Origin: Lathyrus oleraceus
Lineage: Eukaryota > Streptophyta > Magnoliopsida > Fabales > Fabaceae
Length of the DNA: 64,000 bases
Direction: 5' to 3'
NCBI RefSeq assembly: GCF_024323335.1
Contig: NC_066581.1
Span: 178,677,330-178,741,329, forward strand
The notes beneath the pieces are model-generated. The model did not search any database, was not told the origin of the DNA, and worked only from the letters and a program-made list of their open reading frames with translations. A program made the translations under genes and the position numbers. Shown here one piece after another: positions 24,501-34,134 of this stretch; position 1 is the stretch's first letter, and each line of letters starts with the position of its first letter.

Positions 24501-24694
24501 CGATGTCCTAGCGAGCAGTTTTCCACAGTCCGAACTACTTCGACTCTGATGTCTATGCTTGATAGACTAAGTAGGCCCAGGATGCGATATCCTGCCGAGT
24601 CAGTCTCGTTTGTTTTCTTGTGTCTCTTTCAGCCAGTGTGTGTGTTTATGAGCAGTGTTTTAGCAACCATTTTCCTTCATATTGTGCGTGGATC

Positions 24695-24743
24695 CCGTCG
24701 AGTACGACGGATGCGTAGGGGTGCTAATACCTTCCCTTCGCAT
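24695..24743 (+). other. Conserved LTR hairpin pair SL1/SL2 (family B)
   Basis: SL1 is CCGTCG-AGTA-CGACGG (24695-24710). SL2: ATGCGTAGGG (24711-24720), loop GTGCTAATACCTT, CCCTTCGCAT (24734-24743), pairing ATGCG/CGCAT and AGGG/CCCT with one T-T mismatch. It ends 150 nt before the LTR end. Compared with 6105-6152, SL1 has a U-A to C-G double change. The copy in the 3' LTR starts at 53547. Confidence 0.75.
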
Positions 24744-24895
24744 AACCGACTCCCGATCCTATTCTCTTTGGTCGCGAGACCATGTCTTTTCCAGGTTTAC
24801 TCTGAGCGTTTCCTTTCCCTCTTTTGGGATAAATAACGCACGTTGGCAGCTCTGTTGTTCTTGTTTCCCGCCGGTTTTTTGCGTAATGCGACAGC

Positions 24896-24913
24896 TGGCG
24901 ACTCTGTTGGGGA
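24896..24913 (+). other. Primer-binding site (tRNA-Arg type) of inner Ogre
   Basis: TGGCGACTCTGTTGGGGA lies two bases after the LTR. It has one change from the TGGCGACTCTGCTGGGGA form used by the minus-strand Tat element. Confidence 0.9.
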
Positions 24914-25241
24914 TAATAGAGAAGTCGACCTCTTGCTAGTCCATCTTCCCTAAGAGAGTCTCTCCTAGCGCTCTCTAGGTTAGGGTTTTGGTTGCTGTTT
25001 GCTGCTTTATTTATTGCATTCATTCATTTACCGTTTGCATTTATGTGTGCATTAATGTTTGCATTCATTCATATTCATCTGTGCTGGCTGTGTTGTGCTT
25101 CTCTGTTTGGGGTGGGAGTTACTCGAGGTAAAAGGCCCAATACCCAGGCTATGAGTGAAATCTAGGAAACCTAGGAATAGAGTGATTCATGGGAAGCGGG
25201 TGGTATGCGTCACTTAGCGGAACATTGATATCACGAGCAGT

Positions 25242-25620
25242 CACTACGCCAAAAATTGGAATAGACAGCGCATCTTAGAGGGCGCTTCATTACAAAAGCG
25301 CTCTCTAAAGTGAAGCGAAAAAATAAGGAGCAATAGACAGCGCACTTTAGAGGGCGCTTTTGTAATAAAGCGCCCTCTAAGGTGAAGCGAAAAAATAAGG
25401 AGGAGATAGAGGGACAACAGTACATGGCGCTTTTTAGAAAGCGCCCTCTAAGGTTACCCTTAGAGGGCGCTTTAAATAAAGCGCTGTTATAAGTCCATGT
25501 GCATTTCCAGCTTATAAAGCGCTTCTGGAAAGCCTTAGAGAGCGCTTCTATAAGCGCCCTCTTAGGCCCCCTTTAGAGGGCGCTTTTTTTCCACAAGCGC
25601 CCTCTAAGGTCCCCTTTAGT
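25242..25620 (+). repeat. Left terminal and subterminal repeat region of CACTA element
   Basis: After the terminal CACTACGCC, variants of AGAGGGCGCTT and AAGCGCCCTCT alternate in both orientations about every 20-60 bp to 25615. In En/Spm elements such subterminal motifs are TNPA binding sites; that role here is inferred. Confidence 0.85.
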
Positions 25621-26159
25621 AAACATTAAAATTATAACATACTGCGCGTTTTGTTATTTCACTTATTTTCGTTCTTTTTCGCGTTAGGGTTCTAAGGCGT
25701 TCTCCTTCCACCTCTGTTAGCTCTACGACGTTTCCTCCTTCTACCAATCAAAGGTACACGATGCATACATTATTACTTGCACTATTGCTTTGTTAGATCT
25801 ACGACCATGTATTATACATTATTTTCGTTCTGTAAAGTTTCAATATTCATAGTCATTTAAATAGTTTGGGTTTATTAGGCAATTGACGGTTGGTTTTTAG
25901 TGACCATGATAGCGCATGCAATGGGACTACATTACCTAGGTCCGATTTTGTGTCAACACCAGTATCATTAGAAACCTAGGTCCGAATGTGTTTGAATTCT
26001 TCATTAACAGCCAACCAGTACATAGCGTAGCTAGTAACTTAAGAAGTTTAGGTATGGATGTTATTTGATAGAGTAAATGGAGACATGAATGCCCTGCACA
26101 GAGTATCTTCTGAAATTGGTTTCTCTTCTGAAATTGTTTTTTGTTTATTCTAATTAGTA

Positions 26160-29100
26160 ATGGATAATACATGGATGTCTTCCAATCGATTGTCGAGAGA
26201 GTACGAGAATGGGGTATCAGAATTCGTTAAGTTTGCCGTTGCGCACGCCGAAGACCCCAATAGAATGATATGTCCTTGCTTGGGTTGTTGTTATGGGAAA
26301 CGGGTTGACGCAGTTCAGTTGACATCGCATCTAATGAGGCATGGAATTGATCGAAGTTATACATGTTGGAATTTGCATGGTGAGAAAAGTAACGAGAATG
26401 TTGAACCGGGGGATAGTACGACCTATGCCTCAAACTATAGTGGCGCAGATACATACGATTGTGATCGAGTTGAAGAGATTGCAGAAGCACTTGAAGGAGA
26501 TCTTAAGGATTGTCCCAAAATGTTTGAGAGGTTGGTAAGTGATGCAGAGAAACCTTTGTATGATGGTTGCACTAAATTCACAAGATTGTCTGCGGTATTA
26601 AAGTTGTACAACTTAAAGGCGGGCAATGGATGGTCGGATAAAAGTTTCACAGAGTTATTAGCCCTTTTGAAAGATATGCTTCCTGAGGATAATGTTCTTC
26701 CCAATCGAACATATGAGACCAAAAAGATGTTGTGCTCTATTGGCATGAGCTATGATAAGATACATGCATGTCCAAACGATTGCGTTTTGTTTCGAAATGA
26801 GTATGCATCGTTAAATGAGTGTCCTAAATGCGGTGTCTCTCGATTTAAGAACAAGTTGTCTCCAGCAAAAGTCTTGTGGTATTTTCCTGTTATTCCGAGA
26901 TTTAGACGCATGTTTCGTAGTGAAACCGATTCAAGACACTTGACCTGGCATGCAAATGAAAGAATTATAGATGGAAAGTATCGACATCCGGCAGATTCAC
27001 CACAGTGGTTGAAAATTGATAATGATTATCCTGAATTTGGAGAAGAATCAAGAAACCTTCGCTTGGCATTATCTACTGATGGAATGAACCCACATGGTAT
27101 CCAGAGTATCTCACACAGTACATGGCCTCTGATTATTATGATTTATAACCTACCTCCATGGCTATGTATGAAGCGTAAGTACATGATGTTGTCTATGTTG
27201 ATTTCTGGACCTAAACAACCAGGGAATGACATAGACGTGTACTTGAAGCCCTTAATCGAAGATTTAAAGATTTTGTGGGAGACCGGTGTGGAGGTTTATG
27301 ATGGATATAGGAAAGAAAGTTTCAACTTGAGGGTGATGTTGTTTGGCACAATTAATGATTTTCCAGCATACGGAAATCTATCAGGGTATATCATAAAAGG
27401 TCAATGTGCGTGTCCTATTTGTGAAGATAAAACAGATTGGAAGCGCTTGGAGTTTGGTCAGAAGAATGTTTTCTCGGTCATCGGAGATTCTTAAATTCAA
27501 ATCATCACTACCGTGGATGGAGAAAGGCGTTCAATGGAGAGACAGAACAAGGCAGAGCTCCACCTATATTGACGGGTGATCAAATTTTTGAAAAGGTGAA
27601 AGATTTGGATACTCAGTTTGGCAAGCCTTTTGCCCACACACTTGTCAAAAGTGGGTGGAAGAAGAGGTCAGTTTTTTTTGAATTGCCGTATTGGAAGTCC
27701 TTGTATGTGAGACATTTTCTTGATGTTATGCATATTGAAAAAAATGTATTTGAAAGTGTTATTGGCACGTTACTCAATATACAAGGAAAGTCTAAGGATG
27801 GCCTTAAGGCAAGAAAGGACTTGATAGCGATGGGAATAAGAACTGAATTAGGACCCTTGAAGAAAGGAAAACGAACATATCTACCGCCTGCTGCTTATAC
27901 TCTATCTAGAAAGGAGAAAAAAACATTGTGTAAGTTTCTAAGTGAAGTTAAAGTTCCAGAAGGGTACTCTTCAGGTATTAGAAGACTTGTGTCTATGAAA
28001 GACCTCAAGTTAAAGAGTTTAAAGACCCATGATTGCCATGTTATAATGGAACATTTTCTCCCAATAGGTATACGTTCTATTCTTCCAGAAAAAGTAAGAA
28101 GCTCTATAACTAAGTTGTGTTCTTTCTTCAAGTCAATTTGCAGTAAGGTGATCAATCCTGTGATCTTACCAATGTTGCAAAAAGAAATCGTTATTACTTT
28201 GTGTGAGCTTGAAATGTTTTTTCCTCCATCATTTTTTGACATAATGGTACATTTAGTTGTTCATCTTGTGAAAGAGACACAATTGTGTGGACCAACTTAT
28301 ATGAGATGGATGTACCCTATTGAACGTTATATGAAAATATTAAAAGGGTACGTGAAGAACCGAAGTCGACCAGAAGGTTGTATGGTTGAAAGATACATTG
28401 TTGAAGAAGCGATTGAGTTTTGTACTGAATATTTGTCTAATGTTCAGTCAATCGGACTCCCCAAGTCTCAGCTTGTCGAAAAGAAAGAAGGAAAAAATCT
28501 AATTGGAAATAAAATCGTGGCAGTATCAAGGGTCGAACGGGATCAAGTGCATTTGTATGTTCTGCACAATGAGAATGAGGTTGAGCCGTATGTTGAAATT
28601 CACAAGGATGTTCTCCGAGGTTTGAATCCCAATAGAAATGGAAATTGGATAGTACGAGAGCACAATCGATGTTTTATACCTTGGTTTAAGGATCATATTT
28701 ATTCAAAGTATTATTCAGATCCCGCTTCAATAACAGAAAGGTTGAGATGCTTAGCATATGGTCCAAGTTTCCATGTTTTTTCTTATAGCGCATACGCGAT
28801 TAATGGATACACATTTTATACCAAAGAACAAGATGATAAAAGTACTATGCAGAATAGTGGTGTCACCGTGGTAGCTGAAGCAATGCACATATCAAGTGTG
28901 AAGGACTTAAACCCCAATTTGCAAATCTGTCGTATTTTGGTGTTATCGAGCGCATTTGGGTGTTTGATTATGAGAAGTTTCAGATTCCTATATTTGGTTG
29001 CAAGTGGGTTGAAAATAATAACGGCATTCGAATGGATAAGTCAGGATTTTTGCAAGTGGATCTTAATAGGGTGGGATACAAAGATGAGTCTTTTATTCTA

Positions 29101-29382
29101 GCCTCTCAAGCTAGACAAGTGTTCTATGTCAATGATTCGAAAAGTACGAAATGGTCTATAGTTCTTTTTTCCAACAAAGTAATTGATGAAAACACTGGAG
29201 ATCAAGGTGATATTGATGTTGAGATTGAATCGTTTACCAGAAATGATCAAGATGAGAATATTATATCATATGATTCATATATTAGAAATGATCATAATGA
29301 GGGTATTTGGATCAATCCAACTGTCCGGGTTGTTAAGAGACATATAGAACATATTCCAACCAAGAAAAGAAAGAGAACTTAG
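26160..29382 (+). pseudogene. CACTA TNP2-like transposase, two frameshifts
   Basis: Three overlapping open frames make up one protein: 26160-27494 (444 codons), 27437-29101 (554) and 28960-29382 (140). The first has an N-terminal transposase-associated zinc-binding region (CPCLGCCYG.., LMRHGIDRSYTCW) and the start of the TNP2 core (LALSTDGMNPHG). The second continues the core (RHFLDVMHIEKNVFES) and then a region like DUF4218 (FFPPSFFDIMVHLVVHL; MRWMYPIERYMKILK). The third matches the DUF4216-type C-terminus (VFDYEKFQIPIFGCKWV). Comparing conserved words across the breaks, each frameshift is best explained by one lost base: near 27473 (just before LGHRRF) and near 28914-28917 (just before the DUF4216 start). 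The start at 26160 is the first ATG of the frame. Not functional as it stands. Confidence 0.9.
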
Positions 29383-29844
29383 TGAAAAAGGTACAGGTCA
29401 AATGATTTTAATTGTTTTCTTTATTCCAGGTAAAATGACTTTTATGATTTTAATTGTTTTTACATTTGTCATCTGATTTTAATTGTTTTCTTTTTTACAG
29501 GTAAAATGACTATTATGAAGTCAATCATTCGTGCAAGGGGCAAGGGATACTCGAAATTATCAATTGATATTTGTTTAGATGGAGATGCTCCATTGTCGTC
29601 ACGCCTCATTCGCGTAGATGATGATGCTGGATATTTGAAAGTATCCCTCTACGACAATGGAACATGTCCATCTAAACAAATACCAATTCTATCTTCAAAA
29701 GATAAGGGACCAAAAATATAAGGGGATTGACTGTTATGAAGTCAATTCAATTCTATCTTGAAAGTATCCCTTATACATCACCTAACTAATTTTATGATAT
29801 TTTAGGTTCATGCTATTGATGTTGAAAAAGAAATCAAACGATGA
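29383..29844 (+). other. Duplicated segment between transposase and TNPA-like exon
   Basis: Words such as TGAAGTCAATCATTCGTGCAA occur at about 29515 and 29856, with a shorter echo at 29735, and CAGGTAAAATGACT recurs at about 29428 and 29500. A 71-codon frame at 29506-29721 shares its first residues (M.MKSIIRAR.KG) with the TNPA-like exon and then diverges (..SIDICLDGDAPLSSRLIRVD..). I do not recognise that part. Confidence 0.5.
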
Positions 29845-30057
29845 TTGACTGTTATGAAGTCAATCATTCGTGCAAGAGACAAGGGTGTAAAATTTGAAGT
29901 ACATTGGAGTGCTGAAGACCAACTAATTGAGCCTAACGGTTCAATGTTGGCAAGTTACATTGGTTTCCTTGTTCGACAACATATTCCGATTACATGTGAT
30001 AATTGGAGAAGTCCGGACTTGAAGGTTGGCAAAGAAAAAATATGGTCGGAGATACAG
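29845..30057 (+). CDS. TNPA-like (plant transposase Ptta/En/Spm) exon, partial
   Basis: A 71-codon stretch with GSMLASYIGFLVRQHIPITC followed by an NWRSPDLKVGKEKIWSEIQ segment, the style of the second protein encoded by plant CACTA elements (TNPA/Ptta family). In En/Spm, TNPA binds the subterminal repeats. It ends in Q followed directly by GTACTT, a plausible 5' splice site in phase 0. The expected C-terminal continuation of the family is not seen right after it; the captured Argonaute exons lie there instead. The true 5' boundary is uncertain: an acceptor near 29806 (TATTTTAG) is possible, but the reading frame upstream is not clear. Confidence 0.55.
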
Positions 30058-30219
30058 GTACTTACCATATATTGTTATATATTTTTTGTTGCATCAACTT
30101 TGCAGCCCTGTATTGTAGGCAGAATTTAGGACTTCTCAAAGTTGATTTCTTGTTGCTTTGTCGTTCATAAAATACACCACTAAATTCTCTGTGTTTAATT
30201 TTTAATTTTTTTTCATCAG

Positions 30220-30346
30220 GCTTGTGTCTCAATAGAGGATGGGTATCTACCTAAAGTTACTTTTGTAGTGGTCCAAAAGAGACATCACACCCGTCTCTTT
30301 CCTGTCAACCCCAAAGAGACCGATAGAAGTGGAAATATTATGCCAG
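30220..30346 (+). pseudogene. Captured Argonaute PIWI exon 1 (AGO5-like)
   Basis: Preceded by TTTTTTTCATCAG and followed by GTTTTTT, it translates in phase 0 with no stop and includes [16 protein letters not shown] and DRSGNIMPG, hallmark words of the plant Argonaute PIWI domain. The last codon is split (CCAG|GT..). The exon boundaries match those I expect from plant AGO genes at this place (before the ACxSL segment and inside the PG.VVD segment). This is host gene sequence carried by the transposon, with introns, so it was captured as DNA rather than from mRNA. Confidence 0.85.
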
Positions 30347-30437
30347 GTTTTTTCAATATATTTCTCAACGCAACTGGTATATATTATCATTTGAATTTAT
30401 CACTTTTTGCTGATTTTGTTGTTCTAAATTGTCAAAG

Positions 30438-30511
30438 GAACCGTGGTAGACACCAGCATTTGTCACCCTAGGGAATTTGATTTTTACCTTAACAGCCATG
30501 CAGGAATTCAG
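30438..30511 (+). pseudogene. Captured Argonaute PIWI exon 2 (AGO5-like)
   Basis: It follows GTCAAAG and ends at TTCAG|GTAATA. Joined in phase with the previous exon it reads [20 protein letters not shown] and then AGIQ, with no stop. FYLNSH rather than FYLCSH, and FP after RHHTRL, favour the AGO5/MEL1 type over AGO1 or AGO10; that subtype call is from memory of the families and should be tested by a tree. Confidence 0.85.
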
Positions 30512-30618
30512 GTAATATTAGCTATGTCATTTAACTTTATGCCATTGTTTACTATTTGTTGCTCAATCGCCTTTTGACAGTTCTGTGTTATTTGCATTTG
30601 GACGTGTTCTTTTTGCAG

Positions 30619-30713
30619 GGGACTAGTCGACCAACGCATTATCATGTGCTGTATGATGAAAATAAATTCACTGCAGACCAGCTACAGAGTTTGACCAATA
30701 ACTTGTGCTACAC
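30619..30713 (+). pseudogene. Captured Argonaute PIWI exon 3 (AGO5-like), includes catalytic-triad histidine region
   Basis: Preceded by TTTTTGCAG and followed by GTAATG. It reads [17 protein letters not shown], then a [15 protein letters not shown] segment, with no stop. The THYHVL segment carries the final His of the DDH slicer triad of plant Argonautes. The last Argonaute exon (the YARCT... segment to the C-terminus) is absent and the two catalytic Asp residues lie upstream of the captured part, so the fragment cannot be a slicer by itself. Three exons with two introns (91 and 107 bp) are preserved. Confidence 0.85.
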
Positions 30714-30928
30714 GTAATGATATGATTTGCCATCTGTTTTTTTGGTTGAGCCTTATTTTGTATGGATGTGCGATAGAACTACTAGACAGCTTTTGGATAT
30801 ACAGAACATGTTTGCCACCATGGGTGGATGGGCGTTATTTTGTTTAGTATTGGTTAGAACTACTAGACAGCTTTTGGATATAGTGGTCACTGGGTGTTGG
30901 TTGCTATGTTTTATTCTCTTAATTGTAG

Positions 30929-31021
30929 TACTTTGAGGAATACAAATCTTACTCAAGAGCTCATTTGGATGAAATGAAGGATGAATTGTGTCAATTCATT
31001 GTTGATCAAAGAATCATATAG
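30929..31021 (+). CDS. Possible terminal exon of the CACTA second gene
   Basis: It follows TTAATTGTAG, an acceptor-like site, and reads in phase 0 a charged helix (YFEEYKSYSRAHLDEMKDEL and onward) to a TAG at 31019-31021. The donor after the TNPA-like exon (30058) is also phase 0, so the Argonaute exons may lie within the former intron between these two. I do not recognise the peptide. Confidence 0.35.
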   Translation, partial: YFEEYKSYSRAHLDEMKDELCQFIVDQRII

Positions 31022-31354
31022 CTAGGCTGTATATTGTTGTACATATATGTATGGAATGTTGTTGTTGTATGCTGTTGTTATATATATGTTGTATATTGTT
31101 GTTGTACTTTTACTAAATCATGAATATGTTGTTGTATATTGTTGATCAAAGAATCATATATTAATGTTGTATATATGGAGGATTAATGTTGTATATAAAT
31201 GGATTCATGTTGTATATATCAATGGATTAATGGTGTATAACATTGGATTAAAGGATGAAATCAATATGAATTTTACACTTTTGCAGCATGCGAACAGGTT
31301 ACCAATAAAATATATATCCACTGTTTTTCAAACAATTTTTTTTTAAAATAACTA

Positions 31355-31850
31355 ACACTTTAGAGGGCGCTTTGTCCAGAAAGCGCCCTCTAAACACTTT
31401 ACATTGACAACTTTAGAGGGCGCTTTTTCCTGAAAGCGCCCTCTAGACACTTTACATTGACAACTTTAGAGGGCGCTTTTTCCTGAAAGCGCCCTCTAAA
31501 CACTTTACATTGACAACTTTAGAGGGCGCTTTTTCCTGAAAGCGCCCTCTAAACACTTTACATTGACAACTTTAGAGGGCGCTTTTTCCAGAAAGCGCCC
31601 TCTAAACACTTTACATTGACAACTTTAGAGGGCGCTTTTTCCAGAAAGCGCCCTCGAAGGTGTCCCTTTATGGACCACTCCAGAGGGCGCTTTTTTCTAA
31701 AAGCGCACTATAATGTGGCCACTTTAGACAGCGCTTTCTCCAGGAAAACAAAGCACCGTCTTTACCTATGCCAGCGCCAGATTAGAGGGCGCTTAAAAGC
31801 GCTGTTATAGACCAAAATAAGCGCCCTCTTTTCCCTTATTTGGAGTAGTG
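31355..31850 (+). repeat. Right subterminal region of CACTA: six 53-bp palindromic tandem repeats and right terminus
   Basis: TAGAGGGCGCTTT starts at 31361, 31414, 31467, 31520, 31573 and 31626, exactly 53 bp apart. Each unit holds AGAGGGCGCTTT, a short loop and AAAGCGCCCTCT, an inverted repeat, then an ACACTTTACATTGACAACTT spacer. More scattered copies follow to the terminus ...GGAGTAGTG at 31850. Confidence 0.93.
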
Positions 31851-31853
31851 AGT

Positions 31854-32610
31854 TCAGACTCTGATGGGGTATTATCGGTGCATACATCGGGTGTGCACAG
31901 GATGATATTCTTGAAAGGGTTGTTTATCCTGCGTTTCTCTCGACTTTACCCTGGCCTAGATGACACCCGTGAGTGGGGAGGGAATGATCATTTTAACAGG
32001 TACAGTTGGTGACCGGTTGGTGACTTGTGGTCCTGTTGGTGACTCGGTTTCCTCAGATTGGGTTCAGATGACAGTTTATCAGATGACTTTGGGTTTCAGA
32101 TGAATTGTGGTTCCGAGTTCGAGCCGAAGCTTCGATCCTGTGTTCCGAGACGCACAGCCTGCCAGTCTTGTCTGCATCATCTGCATCATAGCATGTTTAT
32201 TTTCAAAAGAAACGCAATAAAAAAAAAGAATAGAAAAAAAAGAAAAGAAAAGAAAAAACTAATCTCTGCATGCATATCATTTCTCAGGTACATTCCAGAG
32301 TCTGTTCATTGACAGATCCGGGTGCTCATTTATAGAAGAGATTGTTGGTTTCACTCGGTACTCATTGCTCTTGTATGTTGTGCTTCCTGTGTTGTGTTGC
32401 TGCAGATTGCCATCTTTCGAAGATGAGTCAGACTCTTTGAATGTCTGAGAAATGAACATTTCATGTGCATCATATGCATTAGCATCATACTCATATCATG
32501 TTGCATAACAGGTGTTCTGGTTCGGACTTCTCACTCTGGTTCCTGTGTCAGGCGGGATAGCTGATCGAAGACTGCACCGGTATTCTACCAGACTCAATCA
32601 ACAAAGAAGT
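31854..32610 (+). other. Leader of inner Ogre between CACTA and gag
   Basis: No gene. It has an A-rich tract (32210-32260) and short repeats of TTGGTGAC.. near 32000-32050. The gag frame is open upstream of its first ATG from about 32512, but only from a GTG, so I treat that stretch as leader. Confidence 0.5.
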
Positions 32611-34134
32611 ATGGATCAGGTTCAGACTGAATTGGCTGAGATGAGGGCGAACATGGCCCAGTTTATGTCAATGATGCAAGGGGTTGCTCAAGGTCAGGAA
32701 GAGCTTCGAGCCCTGGTTCAGAGACAAGAGACGGTTATTCAGGCGTCTAACCGTGGTTCACCTGCTGGTATTCCTGTGCCTGAGAATGTTGCTGCTGCTC
32801 CCGTTCATGACTATGCCGTCGGAGATGAACTCAGAGGAATAAGGATTAATGGACAACCTCTTGCTGCAGAGGTCAATGCCAGAGCTACCCGGGCTCCTAT
32901 TCGTCATCCTGCTCCGATTGTTGATAGACAAGAGGACATGTTCACACTGCTGAGTGAAGATGATGAGGTGGTCAGAGTTGAGGATAGGGATCGTAAGGTT
33001 GATGCCCTGGCTGAGAAGATCTGTGCGATGGAATGCCAAAACTCCCTCGGATTTGATGTAACTAATTTGGGGCTGGTGGAAGGTCTGAGAATTCCCCACA
33101 AATTCAAAGCACCCACTTTTGACAAGTACAACGGTACCTCTGGTCCTCGCACCCATGTGCAGGCTTACTTCAGGAAGATCTCTGCTTACACTGACGACGA
33201 AAAGATGTGGATGTACTTTTTCCAAGATAGTCTATCTGGGGCATCCTTGGACTGGTACATGGACCTGAAAAAAGAATCAATCAGAAGCTGGAAAGATCTG
33301 GGTGAAGCCTTTCTGAGGCAGTATAAGCACAACATGGATATGGCGCCGAACCGAACCCAATTGCAGAGCTTGTGTCAGAAAACTGGTGAGAGCTTCAAAG
33401 AGTACGCCCAGAGGTGGCGTGAGCTAGCCGCTAGAGTGCAACCTCCTATGCTGGAGAGAGAGCTGACTGACATGTACATTGGAACCTTGCAAGGTATGTT
33501 CATGGACCGCATGGGAAGTTGCCCGTTCAGTAGCTTTTCTGATGTTGTTGTCTGTGGAGAAAGGACTGAGAGCCTTATCAAAGCAGGAAAGATACAAGAT
33601 CATGGCTCTTCAAGCTCTTCAAGTTCTAAGAAGCTATCCTCTGGGGCACCCAGAAGGGGAGAGGGTGAAACAAATGTTGTACACCGCCGGAGGAATGTGA
33701 ACAGAGGACAGTATCGTCAAGCTGCCGCTGTGACTATTCCGGCCACTCAAACTCAACAATAGAAGAGAAGACCAACTCAGCAATATCAATATCAGCAACA
33801 TCGTCCTCAACAGCAGGCGTACCAGCCTCCCAATGATAATCAAGCTGGTACAAGTAATGAGCGGAAAAAGATCATTTTTGATTCGATCCCTATGTCCTAC
33901 GCAGAGTTGTATCCCTCTTTGATAGAGCGGAACTTGATTACTCCCAGAGACCCGCCGGCTGTACCCGTCAACCCTCGGTGGTGGTATAGGCCTGAGCAGC
34001 ATTGTGTGTACCATTCGGGTGCTCCTGGTCATGATGTGGATAGTTGCTTTCAGTTGAAGATGAAAGTTCAAGACCTTGTGAGGTCAGGTATTCTGAGCTT
34101 TGAAGACCTAGGTCCCCGTGTTAATCAAGCTTGA
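32611..34134 (+). pseudogene. gag: Ogre gag, one in-frame stop
   Basis: I chose the ATG at 32611 (MDQVQTELAEMRANMAQFM..), which opens a coiled-coil-like N-terminus. The central retrotransposon gag region has IPHKFKAPTFDKYNG, MWMYFFQDSLSGASLDWY and SFKEYAQRWRELAARV. A TAG at 33760-33762 stops it after a Gln-rich stretch. The same frame continues, with no further stop, to 34134 and includes a CCHC-like knuckle (CVYHSGAPGHDVDSC). A single CAG-to-TAG change is the simplest explanation. The gag of the minus-strand element at 44421-45530 shares the same landmarks. No protease follows. Confidence 0.88.

Larger units (their letters stand above)
20120..24893 (+). repeat. 5' LTR of inner Ogre
   Basis: Starts TGTAGCACCTC and ends TAATGCGACA. 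The first ~2 kb differs from the 3' LTR at only about 11 sites, the remaining ~2.7 kb at about 60. It contains an exon-like segment (21324-21542), a tRNA T-arm-like motif (21993-22007), repeated GTAAGTCCATC..TGGCAT words near 24260-24400 and the hairpin pair at 24695-24743. Short ORFs in it, such as 24489-24836, have no family resemblance. Confidence 0.95.
25242..31850 (+). mobile_element. CACTA (En/Spm-like) DNA transposon with captured Argonaute exons
   Basis: 6609 bp. The termini are CACTACGCCAAAAA at the left and the complement of CACTACTCCAAATA at the right, flanked by the 3-bp duplication AGT (25239-25241, 31851-31853), as expected for CACTA elements. Both subterminal regions are dense in AGAGGGCGCTTT and its complement. 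Inside are a TNP2-like transposase broken by two frameshifts, a TNPA-like exon, and three exons matching an Argonaute PIWI domain. It sits between the PBS and gag of the inner Ogre. The frameshifts imply this copy needs transposase from elsewhere. Confidence 0.95.

Noticed and set aside
24489..24836. 115-codon ORF in the Ogre LTR (also 53341-53688)
   Set aside because: It overlaps the structured, conserved LTR end; the frame has no family resemblance and its conservation is that of the LTR.
26160..29382. Transposase as an intron-split intact gene
   Set aside because: At both breaks conserved words overlap with only one base missing and no intron-length gap, so frameshifts fit better.
31361..31680. 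CRISPR-like array (regular 53-bp repeats)
   Set aside because: Spacers are identical, the units are palindromic, and they are the subterminal region of a plant CACTA element.
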